From Triglochin maritima (taxonomy: Eukaryota > Streptophyta > Magnoliopsida > Alismatales > Juncaginaceae), in assembly GCA_963682175.1 (NCBI GenBank), contig OY821771.1, positions 38,026,201-38,090,200 on the forward strand: a stretch of 64,000 nt of DNA, in the 5' to 3' direction. The notes beneath the pieces were generated by a model. It did not search any database. It saw nothing but the letters and a program-made list of their open reading frames with translations, and was not told the origin of the DNA. Positions 36,360 to 49,149 of the stretch are shown here, piece by piece (position 1 is the stretch's first letter; each line of letters starts with the position of its first letter). The position numbers were made by a program, and so were the translations under genes.

Positions 36360-36962
36360 CATTAACTGAATAACTAAAATAACTTCGCCTTCTTCCTAGT
36401 CCACTCAGAGTGTTCTTCGAAGCCAGGAGGGACTTCAGCCAGTAGGTAGGGTGTTGGGTCAGAGATGGGTGTCTCGGCGAGACAGATCTCCCCTCAGTTG
36501 GGGCAGGTGTGCTCCAAGAAGGGGGTGTTGGGGTTGGGGTTGGTGTCCTCAGGGTGGAAACTACGCAAACCAAATAAGAGTATATCAATGGACATTAACT
36601 TATAACCACATGTAACTAAAAAATAAAGAAAGAGACGATTAAAACCTACCACTATCGATGAGGAGGCCTACCACCGTGTCTTGTACGACGGCCAAACGAC
36701 GCTCCACTTCGGCCATCATGTGGCGAAGTTCGGCAAGGGTCTGCTTGACCTCCTCTAGTGGTTCCGGGGCCGGTCATACCGGAGACATGGCGTCATGCAC
36801 GTAGAAGGTGCATCTTTGGCATCGCGGGGCCCCGCAATGCTAGGTCACTTGCACTGGCCTGGTTGAGGACCCGACACACACCTGTCGTGCGGCGTAACCG
36901 CACAGAACGGGGATGTCTTCGATGGGTGAGACCTCGACAATGTCGTAGTTGTGCATCATTCT
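36360..36962 (-). pseudogene. Second zinc-finger/coiled-coil gene in the Mutator-like element, decayed
   Basis: Reading on the - strand from about 36962 (MMHNYDIVEV), the frame shows LCGYAARQV, CQRCTFYVHD and then a heptad-like coiled coil (LEEVKQTLAELRHMMAEVER, continuing to about 36655), as in plant GRF proteins. Two in-frame stops interrupt it. A donor at the GATAGTG|GTAGG boundary (about 36655) and an acceptor GCGTAG near 36565 would join an acidic second exon (ETPISDPTPYLL...) ending near 36380. It may be an older captured host fragment or the companion of the + strand gene. Function is unknown. Confidence 0.45.
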
Positions 36963-37930
36963 GGAACTAGAAGAAGACCTTGACAAGAGAAGTGTAGTGG
37001 TGTAAGGCCGAAAGAAGGGAATTTTTTATACTATGCTGATGACAGATGTGACGTCTGGAGAGAATGTAAACGAATCGTTGAAAATACCCTTGACTATTGA
37101 GCTCATGTCGAGTACATATCAAGCTCATTGATCCCAACATAGAGAACTCTCTTTCTTCATCATATCGTGCACATATCAAGTCACCCACTGGTATGGTTTT
37201 TCACACTTTGTTCATAACTGACGAGACGTTTCAACAAAAGAAAACCCGACCGTCGAAAATATCCTAAAAAAAGTGTCATTGATAGTCACGTAACCTATCT
37301 AGCTTAGATCGAGTATGTATCAAGCTCATCGATCCCAACATAGCGTCACCTCGAACCACACATTGGTACAGTTTTCACGCTTCCCTCTTAATTGCTGAGT
37401 TGACGTTTGATGATAAAGTAAGTGAAACGAAGAAAACATCTTCAATAATCGTGTCGTTGTTGGTCGAGTAAACTATCGAGTGCATATCGAGCTCATCTAT
37501 CCAAACAAAGATGACTCTCTTGCTTCATCATACCGAGGTCACATCGTACCACCATTGTGCAATTTTCGTGCTTCGCTCTTATTTACTGACGTGACGTTTG
37601 GAGGGAAGGAAATCAAACCGTCGAAAACTTTCTCAGTAATTGTGTCATTGTGGGTCAACTAAATTATCGAGTCACTATTGAGTTCATATCGAGCTCATCG
37701 TGTAGAGGGTGTATCAATGTTATGCATCCAGATCGATTTTTAGAACAATTTCAAATATCGAGACATAGAGATTCAGAGGATGTTAGTGGTCCCACGGTTT
37801 AGACATGAGTATTTTGGGAAGAAGTTGAGAGATAAACATCTTTTTCAGAGAATGTCAAAGTGGGGTTTTTTTTTCTAGAAGTTGGATCACTTTAGGCATA
37901 GAATGTCAAATTTACTTTTGAAAATACATT

Positions 37931-38230
37931 ATCAAATGTAATAAAGTGTGTGGCTAGAAACATATTTTTTGTCAAATCAAATGTGTCATAAGAAACAAAG
38001 AAGTAACAAGAGAGATAACATATTTGAGACGAAAAATAAATTACCGTAGATTCATAATGTATTATTCATGATGATCCAAAGTTCCAAACACTTATGTAGA
38101 ATTGAAAACTATATTTTTCTGAATAATATAGTTTCCCTCAGAATCCGTGGTATTCTCAATTCTGGGCTATCCAAATAGGCCATAAATGGTGGAGAAGTCA
38201 TTAGATATGCTTAACTCAATCTTTAACTTC
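37931..38230. other. Intergenic region upstream of GLP
   Basis: AT-rich. From about 38180 it resembles the region upstream of the orphan exon at 33426 (GTGGAGAAGTCATTAGAT...), so the proximal promoter is probably included. Confidence 0.4.
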
Positions 38231-38234
38231 ACCC

Positions 38235-38242
38235 TATATATA
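38235..38242 (+). promoter_or_regulatory. TATA box of intact GLP gene
   Basis: TATATATA, 76 bp before the ATG at 38311, in a context (CACCCTATA) shared with the gene at 62722. Confidence 0.7.
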
Positions 38243-38310
38243 GAGAAGTTTTCTTTGCTTCGCTTCAACTTAACCAAGCGACATACGTCTTTTGGACAAG
38301 GCACTTCAGT

Positions 38311-39645
38311 ATGGCCTCTGGTTGCATTCTTGTATTTGTCCTCTCGGCCTCTGTTTTCTGTGGAGCACTTGCTTTTGATCCCAGCCCACTTCAAGACATC
38401 TGCGTTGCCGATTACCATTCACCAGGTCTGTATGTATGGCAAACAAAAAGCTCCTCATAATTGAAAATGGACATTGTTTTTCGATCATACATTAACTAAT
38501 GTTGATCAGTTTCTATTAGTTAGGAATTTCTTTTGAACATTAACAAATGAATGTCAAACAGTGTCCTTTCAAAAGATATTGGATATCTTCTCATCATAAA
38601 AAGGCATTTCTCTTTCCTAATATGACCATTTCGAATTTTCCAAACTTGATCTACTTTAATAATATTTTTTGTTATGAAATTTCCTTAAATATCGAAACTT
38701 CTTTCATGTCTAAATAGTAATGAAAGATAGTGGTGAGGAGTTATTTTCCCGGCAAGGTTACTTTTGCAGGCCTATACTCAGTCCCCCTGTATTCAATCAC
38801 AGGCTTTCGGCTTAAATAAAGAAATATGGGCATATGATATACAATAAGATAAAGCTTGTACCACCAGCGCGGGGAAAAGTCTTACTTACGCTTAACCAAT
38901 CAGTTGTTTATAAATGAGCTAAGCAAATTCTCACTAAAGAAGCCTTCAAAAGATTTAATCCCCATATATCCTACTAGGTATGGTATTTCCAAGTTAATCC
39001 CCATATATTATAATTTTGACTAACAACCACACATGATATGTCCTATTTAGTTTCCATCATTGGATTACAATTTGACAAGAAAGATTTGTATGTTGGCATA
39101 CAGTTTTTGTGAATGGATATGCATGCAAGGACCCCAAGGACGCGACGGTGGAAGATTTCGTACAAAGAAGTAAACCCCTGGACCCCCCGAACTACTACGG
39201 CCTATCCGTGAAGTCTACCAGCGTTAAAGAAGTACCAGGGCTGAACACCCTTGGTGTTTCCGGTGACTTCGTGCAGTTCGCCCCTGGGGCTGTTGTTCCA
39301 CCTCTCTACCAGTCCCGAGCAACGGCGCTAGTCACATGCTTAACGGGCAATCTCTACTTCGGCTTCGTCTTAAACATAAAAGGGCGGCCGCGCACCTTCG
39401 CAAAGATCCTCCACAAGTTCGACACCATGGTGATCCCCATTGGATTAATCCGCTTCGCTCTGAACGTTGGAAATACGCCCGCCAGCATCTTCGCCGGTTA
39501 CAACAGCCAACTTGCGGGTACTAACTATGCAATTGAAACTATTTTTGGACCTAAACATCCCATCGACGATAAGGTTATTGCCAAGGGTTTCCGAATTACC
39601 ACAGAGGATGTCGATAGACTTAGGGATAGGTTTGATCACTACTAG
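38311..39645 (+). CDS. Germin-like protein lacking all canonical metal ligands
   Basis: Two exons, 38311-38425 and 39104-39645, joined in phase 1 by a 678-bp GT-AG intron; the product is 218 aa. Residues 1-21 form a signal peptide ending in ALA, and the mature protein starts FDPSPLQDICVAD. The usual germin disulfide Cys pair is present (C31 and C46). The cupin fold words are kept: VPGLNTLGVS, FAPG, FAKIL, IPIGL, ALNVGN, VIAKGF. In germin box 1, where H-x-H...E is expected, the protein has L106, Q108 and A113. In box 2 the His is R155. It therefore probably cannot bind Mn like oxalate oxidase or superoxide dismutase germins. It is likely apoplastic. AATAAA at 39717-39722 fits a poly-A signal. 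The frame is fully open, so it is probably functional in another role. Confidence 0.9.
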
Positions 39646-39716
39646 TATTGTATGAACCATCTGCGGTTCGATCATTACTAAGTAATACTTATGTAGGTGG
39701 TTAAATACCATCAATG

Positions 39717-39722
39717 AATAAA
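39717..39722 (+). terminator. Polyadenylation signal
   Basis: AATAAA, 72 bp after the stop codon of the GLP gene. Confidence 0.6.
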
Positions 39723-40720
39723 ACGAGCTAGGTCAATACTCGTGAGACCTTTCTTTTACCAACACTTGATTTTCATGTTTCCTATCTATAAATCAAAACG
39801 TTGGTTAAACCAATCAACTGTTTAATTCATGAGGATAAGTTGAGATATCTCTACAAGTCACATCTCGTTTGATTATTTTTTTTCCACATGGTTCTTATGC
39901 ATGATAGATGTAATCCACAAAATTTCACAAAATATATCTAATTGGAAGTAGGTAAAAACAATGTACTATAATCAAGATGACTATAAGTCACTGATACCCT
40001 CATTTCCATTTCAAAAATATCTAAAAGATAGGAAACCCAACTACATACAACTTAAAAGTTGTTCCTAATTATTTAAAATTGAGATTTTGAAAATGCAAAG
40101 GCTTAAATATATAGGTTTAGTACTTTAGTGTGATTTTCTCTTGTTTTCTCTTTCCATCTAAAACAATACATGGGGCAATCTTTTACTTTGTTAAAACTGA
40201 GGCCCCTTTGGATATCCATCAAAACCATTGTTGTGGTATAGTAAAACATTTGAGAAAGTGTAATGCCCGTCCGTTCATGCTTCCGACGTTTTTACGCCCC
40301 AAAAACCGGAAATCGTCAATCACATAAAAGCAAGATTATATTTCATTTTCTTTTCAAGCATGAGAAAAACGTAAGCACTTTCTTCCGACCATGCCTAAAA
40401 TTAACCGAAAGTGAAATATTTAGGGACCCTTTTTTGAGAAAATATATTGGAACCGTGCCCATATCTATATTTTGTCTAGGATATTAATTTTGTATTGACT
40501 TTTATAAGGATCATATTTTGCCGGTTCCAGTTGGGCAGTGGCATATAGAGAGGGGTTCGTAAGGATATGTGTTAGGTTAGGGCTTGCATTTTCAGACTCC
40601 AGTAGGCAAATTAGTAAGGCTATATTTTTCTGAATATGTTTATATCATTTTATTAATTAAGTAGACAAATTTATCGCACATCCCTAACTACTAAAAGACC
40701 ACATATTATCAGAGGTAGGG
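39723..40720. other. Gene-free stretch
   Basis: AT-rich. TGTAATGCCCGTCCG near 40258 resembles the start of a gypsy-type LTR, but no partner end was found. Confidence 0.35.
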
Positions 40721-40826
40721 GCGGACCCAGAACGATATTGAAGGGTGGGTATCCTTTAAAAATATATCAACCCAAAAATAATATAATAATTTAAAAAAAT
40801 TATATTAACTTCAATCATGTTTGTTA

Positions 40827-41090
40827 CTAGGTAATCCTATGAGATTTTATGCTTTGAAATTTTTTCATTATAACTTCATCACCAATTGTATCGAAAATCT
40901 CTCGTTCGATGTACGTAACGAGAGCATCATTGACCCATTCATCTCTCATTTGGTTTCGTAATCTATTTTTCAGGACATTCATGGCCGAAAACATTCTCTC
41001 AATTGTTGCAGTTGCAATTGGCAAAACCAATGACAAGTAATCAACAAGAAAACCAACAAAAAATATTAATTTCTTCTTCTTTTGAACCAA
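40827..41090 (-). pseudogene. hAT transposase C-terminal dimerisation fragment
   Basis: The frame LVLPIATATIERMFSAMNVL, then NRLRNQM, followed by WVNDALVTYIEREIF, matches the hAT family C-terminal dimerisation region as found in plant proteins annotated zinc finger MYM-type or TTF-type. It ends at a stop at 40827. The sequence just beyond (40720-40760, GGGGCGGACCCAG) looks like the 3' end of such elements. No N-terminal or catalytic part was found within reach, so this is a fragment. Confidence 0.75.
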
Positions 41091-41099
41091 GTTCTATTA

Positions 41100-42560
41100 A
41101 ACTTTTCAAATCCCCAAATTATAGATTGAATCTTATATCACGAACACACGTCTCCAATTTAGGGATTCCACACCCCCCCAAGTCACACCATTTTCATAAA
41201 TGCTGAACAACAGTTACAAAAATTGTTTGCTCGAGACTGAGCTAAACAGGTGCGACCCTAATAACATGCCATAAAGGCTAGCTAAGCTAGGTGAAAAAAC
41301 CTAGTTGGGGTGAACTAGGAAAAACCATCTCCTAGATGAATTGGCTTAGCTCAAATACAACTATTTTCCTATAAGAGAAACCAGGATAAAAACGAGCTCA
41401 AAAGGCTTACTGGCGTGTCGAAAGTACGACCGAACCATCCCATGATTGCTCCAGATATTGAGAGCGATGGAAGCCAGTTTGAAAATGGGCAAAAAGCCCG
41501 TGAATCCAATCCAACTGCCATAAACGCTCAAGAACAGTAAATGCGCGCATATTGCTTTTGCTGCAAATTCTCTGCCCCGCGACAGGATTCCCAAGGTGGT
41601 ATTTAAAAACTAAATCAAGTAGAAGATGCAATTCAAGAAAGAGGATAGATCTTACACATTCATAGGAACCCCACAGATCAAAGGCAAAACTAGAGAGCAA
41701 GCTCTCGCCGTCCCACACACCTTCAGTCTTTGCTGGCTAGACGAGTATCGTCCCACACACCAACAGAGGGGACCACTAGGGACTTGGTTGGGGGGACGAG
41801 GTCCACCACCACTCGTTCCACCAATGGCAAAGGGAGAGAGTACCTGACCAGCTGACCCGCGGTTGAACTCGGAGAGGTAGAGCTGTAGAGGCGCAGTGCC
41901 GCGGAGGTGGAGTCATGGAGAGGTAGAGGCACAGAGGTGGAGTCGTGGCGAGGTAGAGGCGCGAAGGTGGAGCCGTGGAGAGGTAGAGGCGTGCAGCCGT
42001 AGGTAGGGGCAGAGGTGGAGTGGGGTGGAGGCGGTGGAGTGGAGAAGTGCGGAGGGGTGGAGAAGGTGGAGTGGCGTGGAGCGGAGGTGGAGAGGGATTT
42101 TGGATGGATTTTGGGGGGGGGGGATTTTAATTTTTAGGGTTAAGGAGATAATATCATCTCATGTAATGTAAAATTAATTTTGACTTTGTATAAGTGTATA
42201 ACACATTTCAGAATAATCCCACATCGAACATCACTAAATATTTGATGAGTTTTATAACGTTTAGCTCTCTACCTTGTTGTGAGTTGATCACACTCACAAG
42301 ATATATTGTGTTTGATTGGTAGTGTGGGCACACATTGATTTTGTTTAATATCATACATTAACTTCAAATCCCTGGAGTGGGCACTTGTGTATGCGTGCCC
42401 ACGCCTAGGTCCTCCCCTGGGTAGGGGCATGATCCCATGACCTACCAACAAGCTAGTGCTTCAGGACCAACTCAAGAACAAAGTGTCATAACTAACTTTG
42501 AAAAAAAAAGTTTCGTAACTCTTTGTTAATTAAAACTATCTTAGATGGTACTGGTTGAGA
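41100..42560. other. Gene-free stretch with GTGGAG-rich minisatellite
   Basis: No gene was recognised. From about 41860 to 42110 there are imperfect repeats of GAGGTAGAGGCGC/GGTGGAGTCGTGG words of roughly 27-30 bp, followed by a 10-G run near 42113. Short frames across it on both strands follow the repeat and are not convincing genes. Confidence 0.4.
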
Positions 42561-42569
42561 AGTTTTTCC

Positions 42570-42577
42570 TATAAATA
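42570..42577 (+). promoter_or_regulatory. TATA box of split GLP pseudogene
   Basis: TATAAATA, 56 bp before the old start codon at 42626, in the context TTCCTATAAATATAGAAG. Confidence 0.6.
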
Positions 42578-42625
42578 TAGAAGTGTCGTGTGAAGAAAGT
42601 GACCATACAACTTATGCACTACAAA

Positions 42626-42743
42626 ATGGTTTATGGTCATTGAAGGCTAATAGTCATTTTCTGGCCCGTGGCCTTGATTGAAACCCTTGCATATGATCCC
42701 AGCCCTCTCCAAGACATCTGCGTTGCAGATACATGTTTACCTA
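42626..42743 (+). pseudogene. Germin-like pseudogene, exon 1
   Basis: ATG at 42626 is in the same context as the intact gene at 62722 (CAAAATGG). The signal-peptide part is out of frame by 2 nt and holds stops. From about 42677 the germin frame is clean: LAYDPSPLQDICVADTCLP. It ends in phase 1 before GTATGT at 42744. It fits exon 2 at 53569 across about 10.8 kb, nearly all of which is nested retrotransposon. Confidence 0.8.
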
Positions 42744-43578
42744 GTATGTCCAGAAAATGACTACCTAACGTGTGTAAATCTGCTTTGAGCATTTGATTAA
42801 TACACTTACTTTTCAATATAATATGTGGAAGACACTTGATAATTTTTAATATCCAAAATATCCTCAAATTGGTTCTCATCTTTTACCATCATTCTTCTTC
42901 AACGAGTATATCTCTCTGTTGGAATTGTCTTCAATTCCATATAAAATTCAGAAGTACAGAAAATTCAATAACCGTTCAACCATTTTGGAAAATCATACGT
43001 TCAACCGTTTGTGGCGAAGTTGTTGACCGTTGTTATGTAGAATTTGTCACTGTTATTTTAGGTTGAACGGTGAAGTCCACAGGTCGAACGGTGGAGTGCC
43101 CAGGTCGACCGTTGTGGAAAAACGGTCGACCGATGGAGCACAAAAACACTTATGTTATTTTAGGTCGAACGGTGGAGCGAACCATTCTACGAGTGGAGAA
43201 TTTCTGGTCAATCGTTTCTTTAATCCGATCGACCGTTGCAAGCAGCTTCTGCACATTTTCTGAAGAGTAAAAATAGAAGTTAACTCCTTGTTTTAGGTGA
43301 GGAAAGCACAACTCACACATCTTATTAGGGTTTTCTTTAGCCACCATTGTTGGGGAGATTCTCTAGAGGATTTCTTGTGAGTTTGGAGAGACATATTGCT
43401 CTCTATTGTAATCTTGGTATTGCTTCCGGTTTGGAGGCGGATTAAGAAGGAGAAACCCGAGGAGAAATTTGAGAACACCTATCGGGCACAACACAAACCC
43501 GAGGAGACCCCCAAGGATGTGGTGTGTGGATTGTTTGTTGGTGGTTTCCATAAATTGGTGGTCGTGTTTGTGGTGTGC

Positions 43579-46500
43579 TGATGTGATCATTTTAATACTG
43601 CAAGTGAACGACAATGGTGAAAACGTGGCAAACACGGGTCGATCCACAGAGAGATTTGTGGACTCTGGTTCATTCGAAGGCAAGTGGAAAAGAGGGAAGA
43701 AAAGATTGATTACACTAAACTAAACTACGCTAAACTAGCACGAAACAAACAAAGAATATGAAAGCACGAGATGAAACAAAATTAAACTAAGTGACTAATA
43801 AAAGCAAGCTGGAAATCAGGAATGGAAACCCCTAAGGGGTGGAGTGTGTGCACATATGAAGCGAAATAAGTGATGAATGACGTATGCAAGCATGTATGTG
43901 TGCATGTCATGTGTGTGTCTTCATGCATAGGAAGTGCCTAAAGATGTGACAAAACCTATCATTCCTTTCACACAACGTATCGGCAATTACTACTTGATTA
44001 GCATAAGACTAGGCTCAGCATGAGAGATGTCTAAATGTTATGGCAAGACTCATCAAAAACCAGGAACTCATGTTAAGAACAAAGCTAAGCATGGGAAGTG
44101 TTTAAATGTTATGGCAAAATCTATCAAAACAAAATTTCTTCAATCAATCAAGCAAACACAAAATACAAACACATAACTAACATGTAGCATATTCAACAGG
44201 AAATTTCAGTCAATAAACATGAGGAAACTAAGCATGTGAAATATCTAAATCTTATGGAAAAACCCATCAAAAATCCCCCAACATGTAGATGATTAAAATA
44301 CCCTGAATGAACATACAAACATGTAAGTCTACACAATCAAAAAGTTCGTCAAACATCCAAACTTCACAACATATATGTACATCATCTCCACCCCCAAAGG
44401 GGAATGGAACTACACACATTATTAAGCTAACATTCATATTAAGGAAAGAAAACATGCTAATTAATTCTACGAAGATTAAAACAAACAAATTTAACTAAGC
44501 ATGCAAGAACTAAAAGAAACAACAAAGAACAAACAAAACATTCTTTATTGCTCACTCACTTTACAAGTAGCATCTCTCCACCAGAGTTTTGCTCCAAGGC
44601 TTTGCTCCTAGTAGAGAGAATGACCACCAAGAGATGAGATGTTTACAAAGGAGGAGGAAGAGTTCTATTTATAGTCATAGAAAAAGGTAATCGAGGACAA
44701 TCCCCCATGTGGGACTAAACACATACTATAAATGGACATAAAACTGTAGGATTTCATGTTTAATTATACATATATATTTTCGAAATTTTTATGTATAATA
44801 AGGATCAATTACAATTTTCTTTGATTTATTTCATGCATGCATCGGTTTGTTTTAACATCTAGTTTCAAAACTCTATTAAAACAAACAAGGGCTCCGAAAT
44901 TCATACCTAGAAGTTCTCTAAAACTTCTTGAAGATTCGGAGATGTTGGGGATGCTCCTCGCTGCGCCGGATGCCTCCGAGTATTCACCAAACTCTAAACA
45001 AGATCGGAGAGAGGGAAGCTAGTCTCTCAATCTCCGATAGGGTTTAGAATCCAATTACTAACCCCTCTTTAATTCCCTTGAGAAGATGATCTCTTAAGAA
45101 CTAAACTAAACTTAAGAATTTGTGGAAATTTCGTGGAGAATTAAGGAGAAAGATTTTGCATGAAAAACAATATTAATTAAGATGTAGGAAGGCAATGAGA
45201 TAACCTCTATTTATAGGTTCTCTCCAAATTACCTATTCATGTGCAACCTCTTGCCCATGATTTCATGCAAAATTTCATCTAACCATCCATTATTTATTAA
45301 TAAATAATATTAGCCACAAATTAAATCAATTATGGACCAATTCCATGCATGATCTAATTAATTCTTAAATTAATTCTGCATAAACCGTCTGGACCGGTCG
45401 ACTGTTTTTGGAGGTTCGGTCGACCGCTCGAACCAGTTTCGGTCGACCGTTCAATAGCTCGGTCGACCGTTCGTAACAGGAACTATTCCATCGCAATGTT
45501 CGGTCGACCGACCGATCACTTTCGGTCGACCGTTCGAACAGATGAAAATTCCCTGTTATCGGTCGAGACATGTCCGGTCGACCGTGCCCTACCGGTCGAC
45601 CGTTTACTGCTAACCGGTCGACCGTTTGAGCACTGTTTTGCAGACTTGTCAAATTTCGGTTTAACCCCTACAAAATTTGACATTTCGGGATTTGTAGTAA
45701 ATTCACAACTTATGTAACATATTATCCTATGTAATGATCAATCATTACACCCCATAATATTTACATCACATATGAATTTAATTTAGATTCTAATTATGTT
45801 ATTAATCACAACATAACTCTGATTTTGCTCGTTCACCCCATAAGTCATATTTTCTACATGAAACCCGACACATCCTTATGAACTCAAAATCCCCTTTTCT
45901 TGTTTCCCAGTTTTGTGGTGTGACCTATGGGAGGATCTAAACTAAGTTGGCAGTGATATTAAAGGCTTAATATCACAAGATATAAGCGGTATCTAGCTAC
46001 ACATTATAGCTCCCAATTAGTTAGATGTCTTAATTCCACTCGAACCAAAACCCGATCCATTTAGTGATGGCGTGCACCACTTGTGTCCGTTCCTTGCCTC
46101 ATGATATTAAGTATACACACAAAGTAGTATTGTGTCATCTTTGTCTTAGTATTCATTTCTTGATCTCTTTAAGCTAGTTATAAATATGTGACTTAACTCA
46201 AATCACATTGTGCACATTATAACTTTGCTTTATCAAGGGGCCCACTAATATCATCACTTAATTAAGAGGGGCAATGATAGTCTTTTGACTAACTACCTTC
46301 TCCAACAAAAGTAGTATTTAACCAACCAATGCCTTTACACTACACTGATCGATAGTTCAAGACACTGATCTAATTAAGTATTCCTTAAGTGATTAGATAT
46401 AAGTCTCATATCAAAGGACCAAAGACACAGTAAAATATTAATGACACAGAAACACATTTCTATAATATTTTACTTATTAGGTCTATTCAGTATACAAAAG

Positions 46501-47235
46501 TAATATTTTCCTCTTTTGCATACCTGTGTTGTCACTCACTTGTAGAGCTACAATGATCTATGACCAACACGACAATCTTAACTCGGTAATTAATGTTCCA
46601 TGTTAGTTACCATGATTGCGAATATCTTTTGTTTTATGTAAACCAATATCTTTTAGAGCTCTACGGTTAAGGACCAAGAGTCTCTTCCTTAACACTTCTA
46701 AAAGACGAATAACATAAACAATGAACAAAATGATTTCTCATTCAATTCATAATAATTGACATTTAAAAGTAAAACTTTTAGAACACATTCCCTTCAAAAA
46801 CAACATAATCGAACACCCGACTAAACCATGAACCATTTGGAGTCATATGGACCGCCAATTGGCGGTCTGGATGCCTCTGATCGAGTCTGGATTTCTGTGG
46901 CTCGATTCTTGCTTGATTTCTTGAAGTTTGATGAATCTGATTTTGTTGTTGATGGTTAGGCCCGAATCTAATTGCCAAAATACTCTTCATGATGATTTGT
47001 AGCTTCTTGATTGGCTCATTGGTCTTTTTGGTTTTACAGCCGGGTCATTCTCTTTTGCATCTCAGTCCATAAGTCTTGCAACTTAGTTCGTTTCCTTGGT
47101 TTTAAGTTCTTTTTGAGTCTCTTCTTCTCAAACATGTTTATTACTGAAACTTAAACATAAAACTCAACGTAGCATTGCTTAGGCTAAAAATAAATGAAAT
47201 AAGACACAATTATTTACATGATGTGATGTCAATCA
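43579..47235 (-). repeat. 3' LTR of the Athila-like element (interrupted)
   Basis: TGATGTG ... GTCAATCA, closely similar to 51627-52914 and 56954-58322. It is interrupted at 44744/46802 by a solo LTR of the copia family; without it the LTR is about 1600 bp. Confidence 0.85.
44745..46796 (-). mobile_element. Solo LTR of the copia family of 23085-32360, TSD AAAAC
   Basis: TGTAGGATTTC ... CCCTTCA, 2052 bp, with a perfect duplication AAAAC (44740-44744 and 46797-46801). It is near-identical by eye to the LTR at 23085-25142. The uninterrupted sister sequence at about 52740 reads ACATAAAATAACATAATC, confirming the insertion point. It contains the CGGTCGACCG array between 45395 and 45624. Confidence 0.95.
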
Positions 47236-49149
47236 AATACCCCACACATAACTTTTGCTAGTCCCGAGCAAAACAAAGAAAGAGAAAAATGAAAGAAAGG
47301 AAAAATCATCCATAAAACAGGGAAATCCTAACTCACTTTTGTAGGAATCACGGTTGCACTTAGCATGTGCAACAAGCTATTAAACTTCCTTGTCGCCAAG
47401 GAGGAGAAGAGTTGTCTCCTAAGGGTTTTCAGAGGTTATACCCACAAAATCCGAACAGTGATGCATTATTCAATCTAGCAACATGACTTGTTGGACCTAT
47501 TTTTGTCGATCATTGGACACAGCAACCCTACGGGCCGACTTTATATAGGTATTTAGTCCACACACCTTGCCTAATGAACCATTCGTGAAAGTTAGTTAAG
47601 GACTTAAGTGACAGACATTGACAACTTTAACATCCTGAAGTGATACAAAGTGTAAAGTCCATTAACGTTCTTATTTGCATTACCATTTTTTTCTTTTTGG
47701 TCTTTTTTTCATTTTATTTTTGTCTAGTTGGTGTTTGATTCTCCTAGGATCAGGTTTCGTGCACCATTGCCTATGAGGATTTAAACTATCACGTACATCT
47801 TTCCTCACATCTCCACATAGGGCGATCCCTACCACCTGTGTAACGAGAGTTCAATCGGTGCATCACAAGTCAAATGACTCGAAAGCACCAGACACTAAGT
47901 CCTCTCAGACCTAATTTCCCGAGTGGTACGAGCCGTGCGAGAAGAGAGAACACATACTCACTTATTTCTTATCTACACATGAACCAAAATCCATACACCT
48001 ACGGTTTCACAAAAGGAGTTTAAAGGTCACTGACTACGACAAACTTCCTTATATTAATAGACACGAATTATTCGACTCACTGCATTCAAGGTGGACATCT
48101 TTGTTTATTTGAGTACTGAAACCCTATGATTACTCTCCCCCGAGGGAAAACCAGGGTGCATCCTAATGACTAGATAATACCTAAAGTCGGTGTAGTAGAT
48201 ATCCTAATGCATCAAGTTCAAGTCAATTTTGGGAGCTTTCTTTTACTTTGCCTCTTAATGGTTTCGCACATGCTAAACACACGTAAAACCTACAAAATAT
48301 TTTCTTTCGCAAACACATGAAAATTTTGAAAGAAATGACAAAATTTAAAGCACTAGACAAGCAAAAGAAGACAAGTCACCCAAGGATCATGACAAACAAA
48401 TATATAGATATTAAATGCAACACACTAACATGATCCTAACAATGCACACAAAAGAAAACAAAAACAAAAGGAGAAAGACTCGACTATGTACACACGTAAA
48501 ATACCCCCACACTTACTTCATGTATTGTCCTCAATGAATGTGAGCATCATACTACATGTATTTATGCATGAAAAAAAAGATCTCACCAGCGTGAAGCACA
48601 AAGGGAAGTTCATGGTTATGTTGATGGACCCATATCTGAATTCCCCTCAAACCCCAAGAAATACTAAAGAAGGCATACAAATACGTGAAAGAAATGTGCC
48701 TAAATACACAAGGGTAGGGGCCCACAACAATGAATGCTCACTCTTGGAGTCTTTTTCCCCTTCAAATATAACTATGTACAACAATGAGCTCCCATTTTCA
48801 TTTGTCAATGGACATCAAATGGCTACCCGCCATCTCTCGAGCCAGAAATGCAACTACATGGGCTCGCAACATAAGAAACAGGAGGATTGTTAAGAGTTTT
48901 ATGAACCAAGGATGATACTTCATGCCTCTCAAAACCAGGGTCAGTGGAAGGAAATGGAAACAAAGATGTTTCCACTCCACGACAGAGATGAGGGTCATCA
49001 ATGTATACCCTCCAACCGATATTTCAGTGCACCAGAATCATTTCATCCACACAATGTGACACCATGGACTTATTACCCAGATGACGAAGTCCTGAAACAG
49101 AATTGTTTGACCACTTGACACCCGTATAAGCATTGTGGTTGTTTGATGC

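Larger units (their letters stand above)
34737..37930. mobile_element. Mutator-like element with about 190-bp TIRs carrying zinc-finger genes
   Basis: 34737-34930 and 37740-37930 are long imperfect inverted repeats (shared words include TAAATTTGAC, CTTCTTCCCAAAATACTC, CTCGATATTT). The flanking 9-mers share TCAAAT but are only 6 of 9 identical, so the duplication is decayed. Subterminal tracts are rich in CTCGAT/ATCGAG words. It encodes a GRF zinc-finger frame on + and a second decayed frame on -, and no transposase was seen. Confidence 0.7.

Noticed and set aside
41407..41932. Overlapping frames near the GTGGAG-rich repeats
   Set aside because: Several frames are open on both strands, as expected in GC-rich repeat sequence; no domain seen.
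48486..48893. 135-aa + strand frame inside the Athila-like element
   Set aside because: Antisense to the element in its non-coding 3' part, with no recognisable domain.
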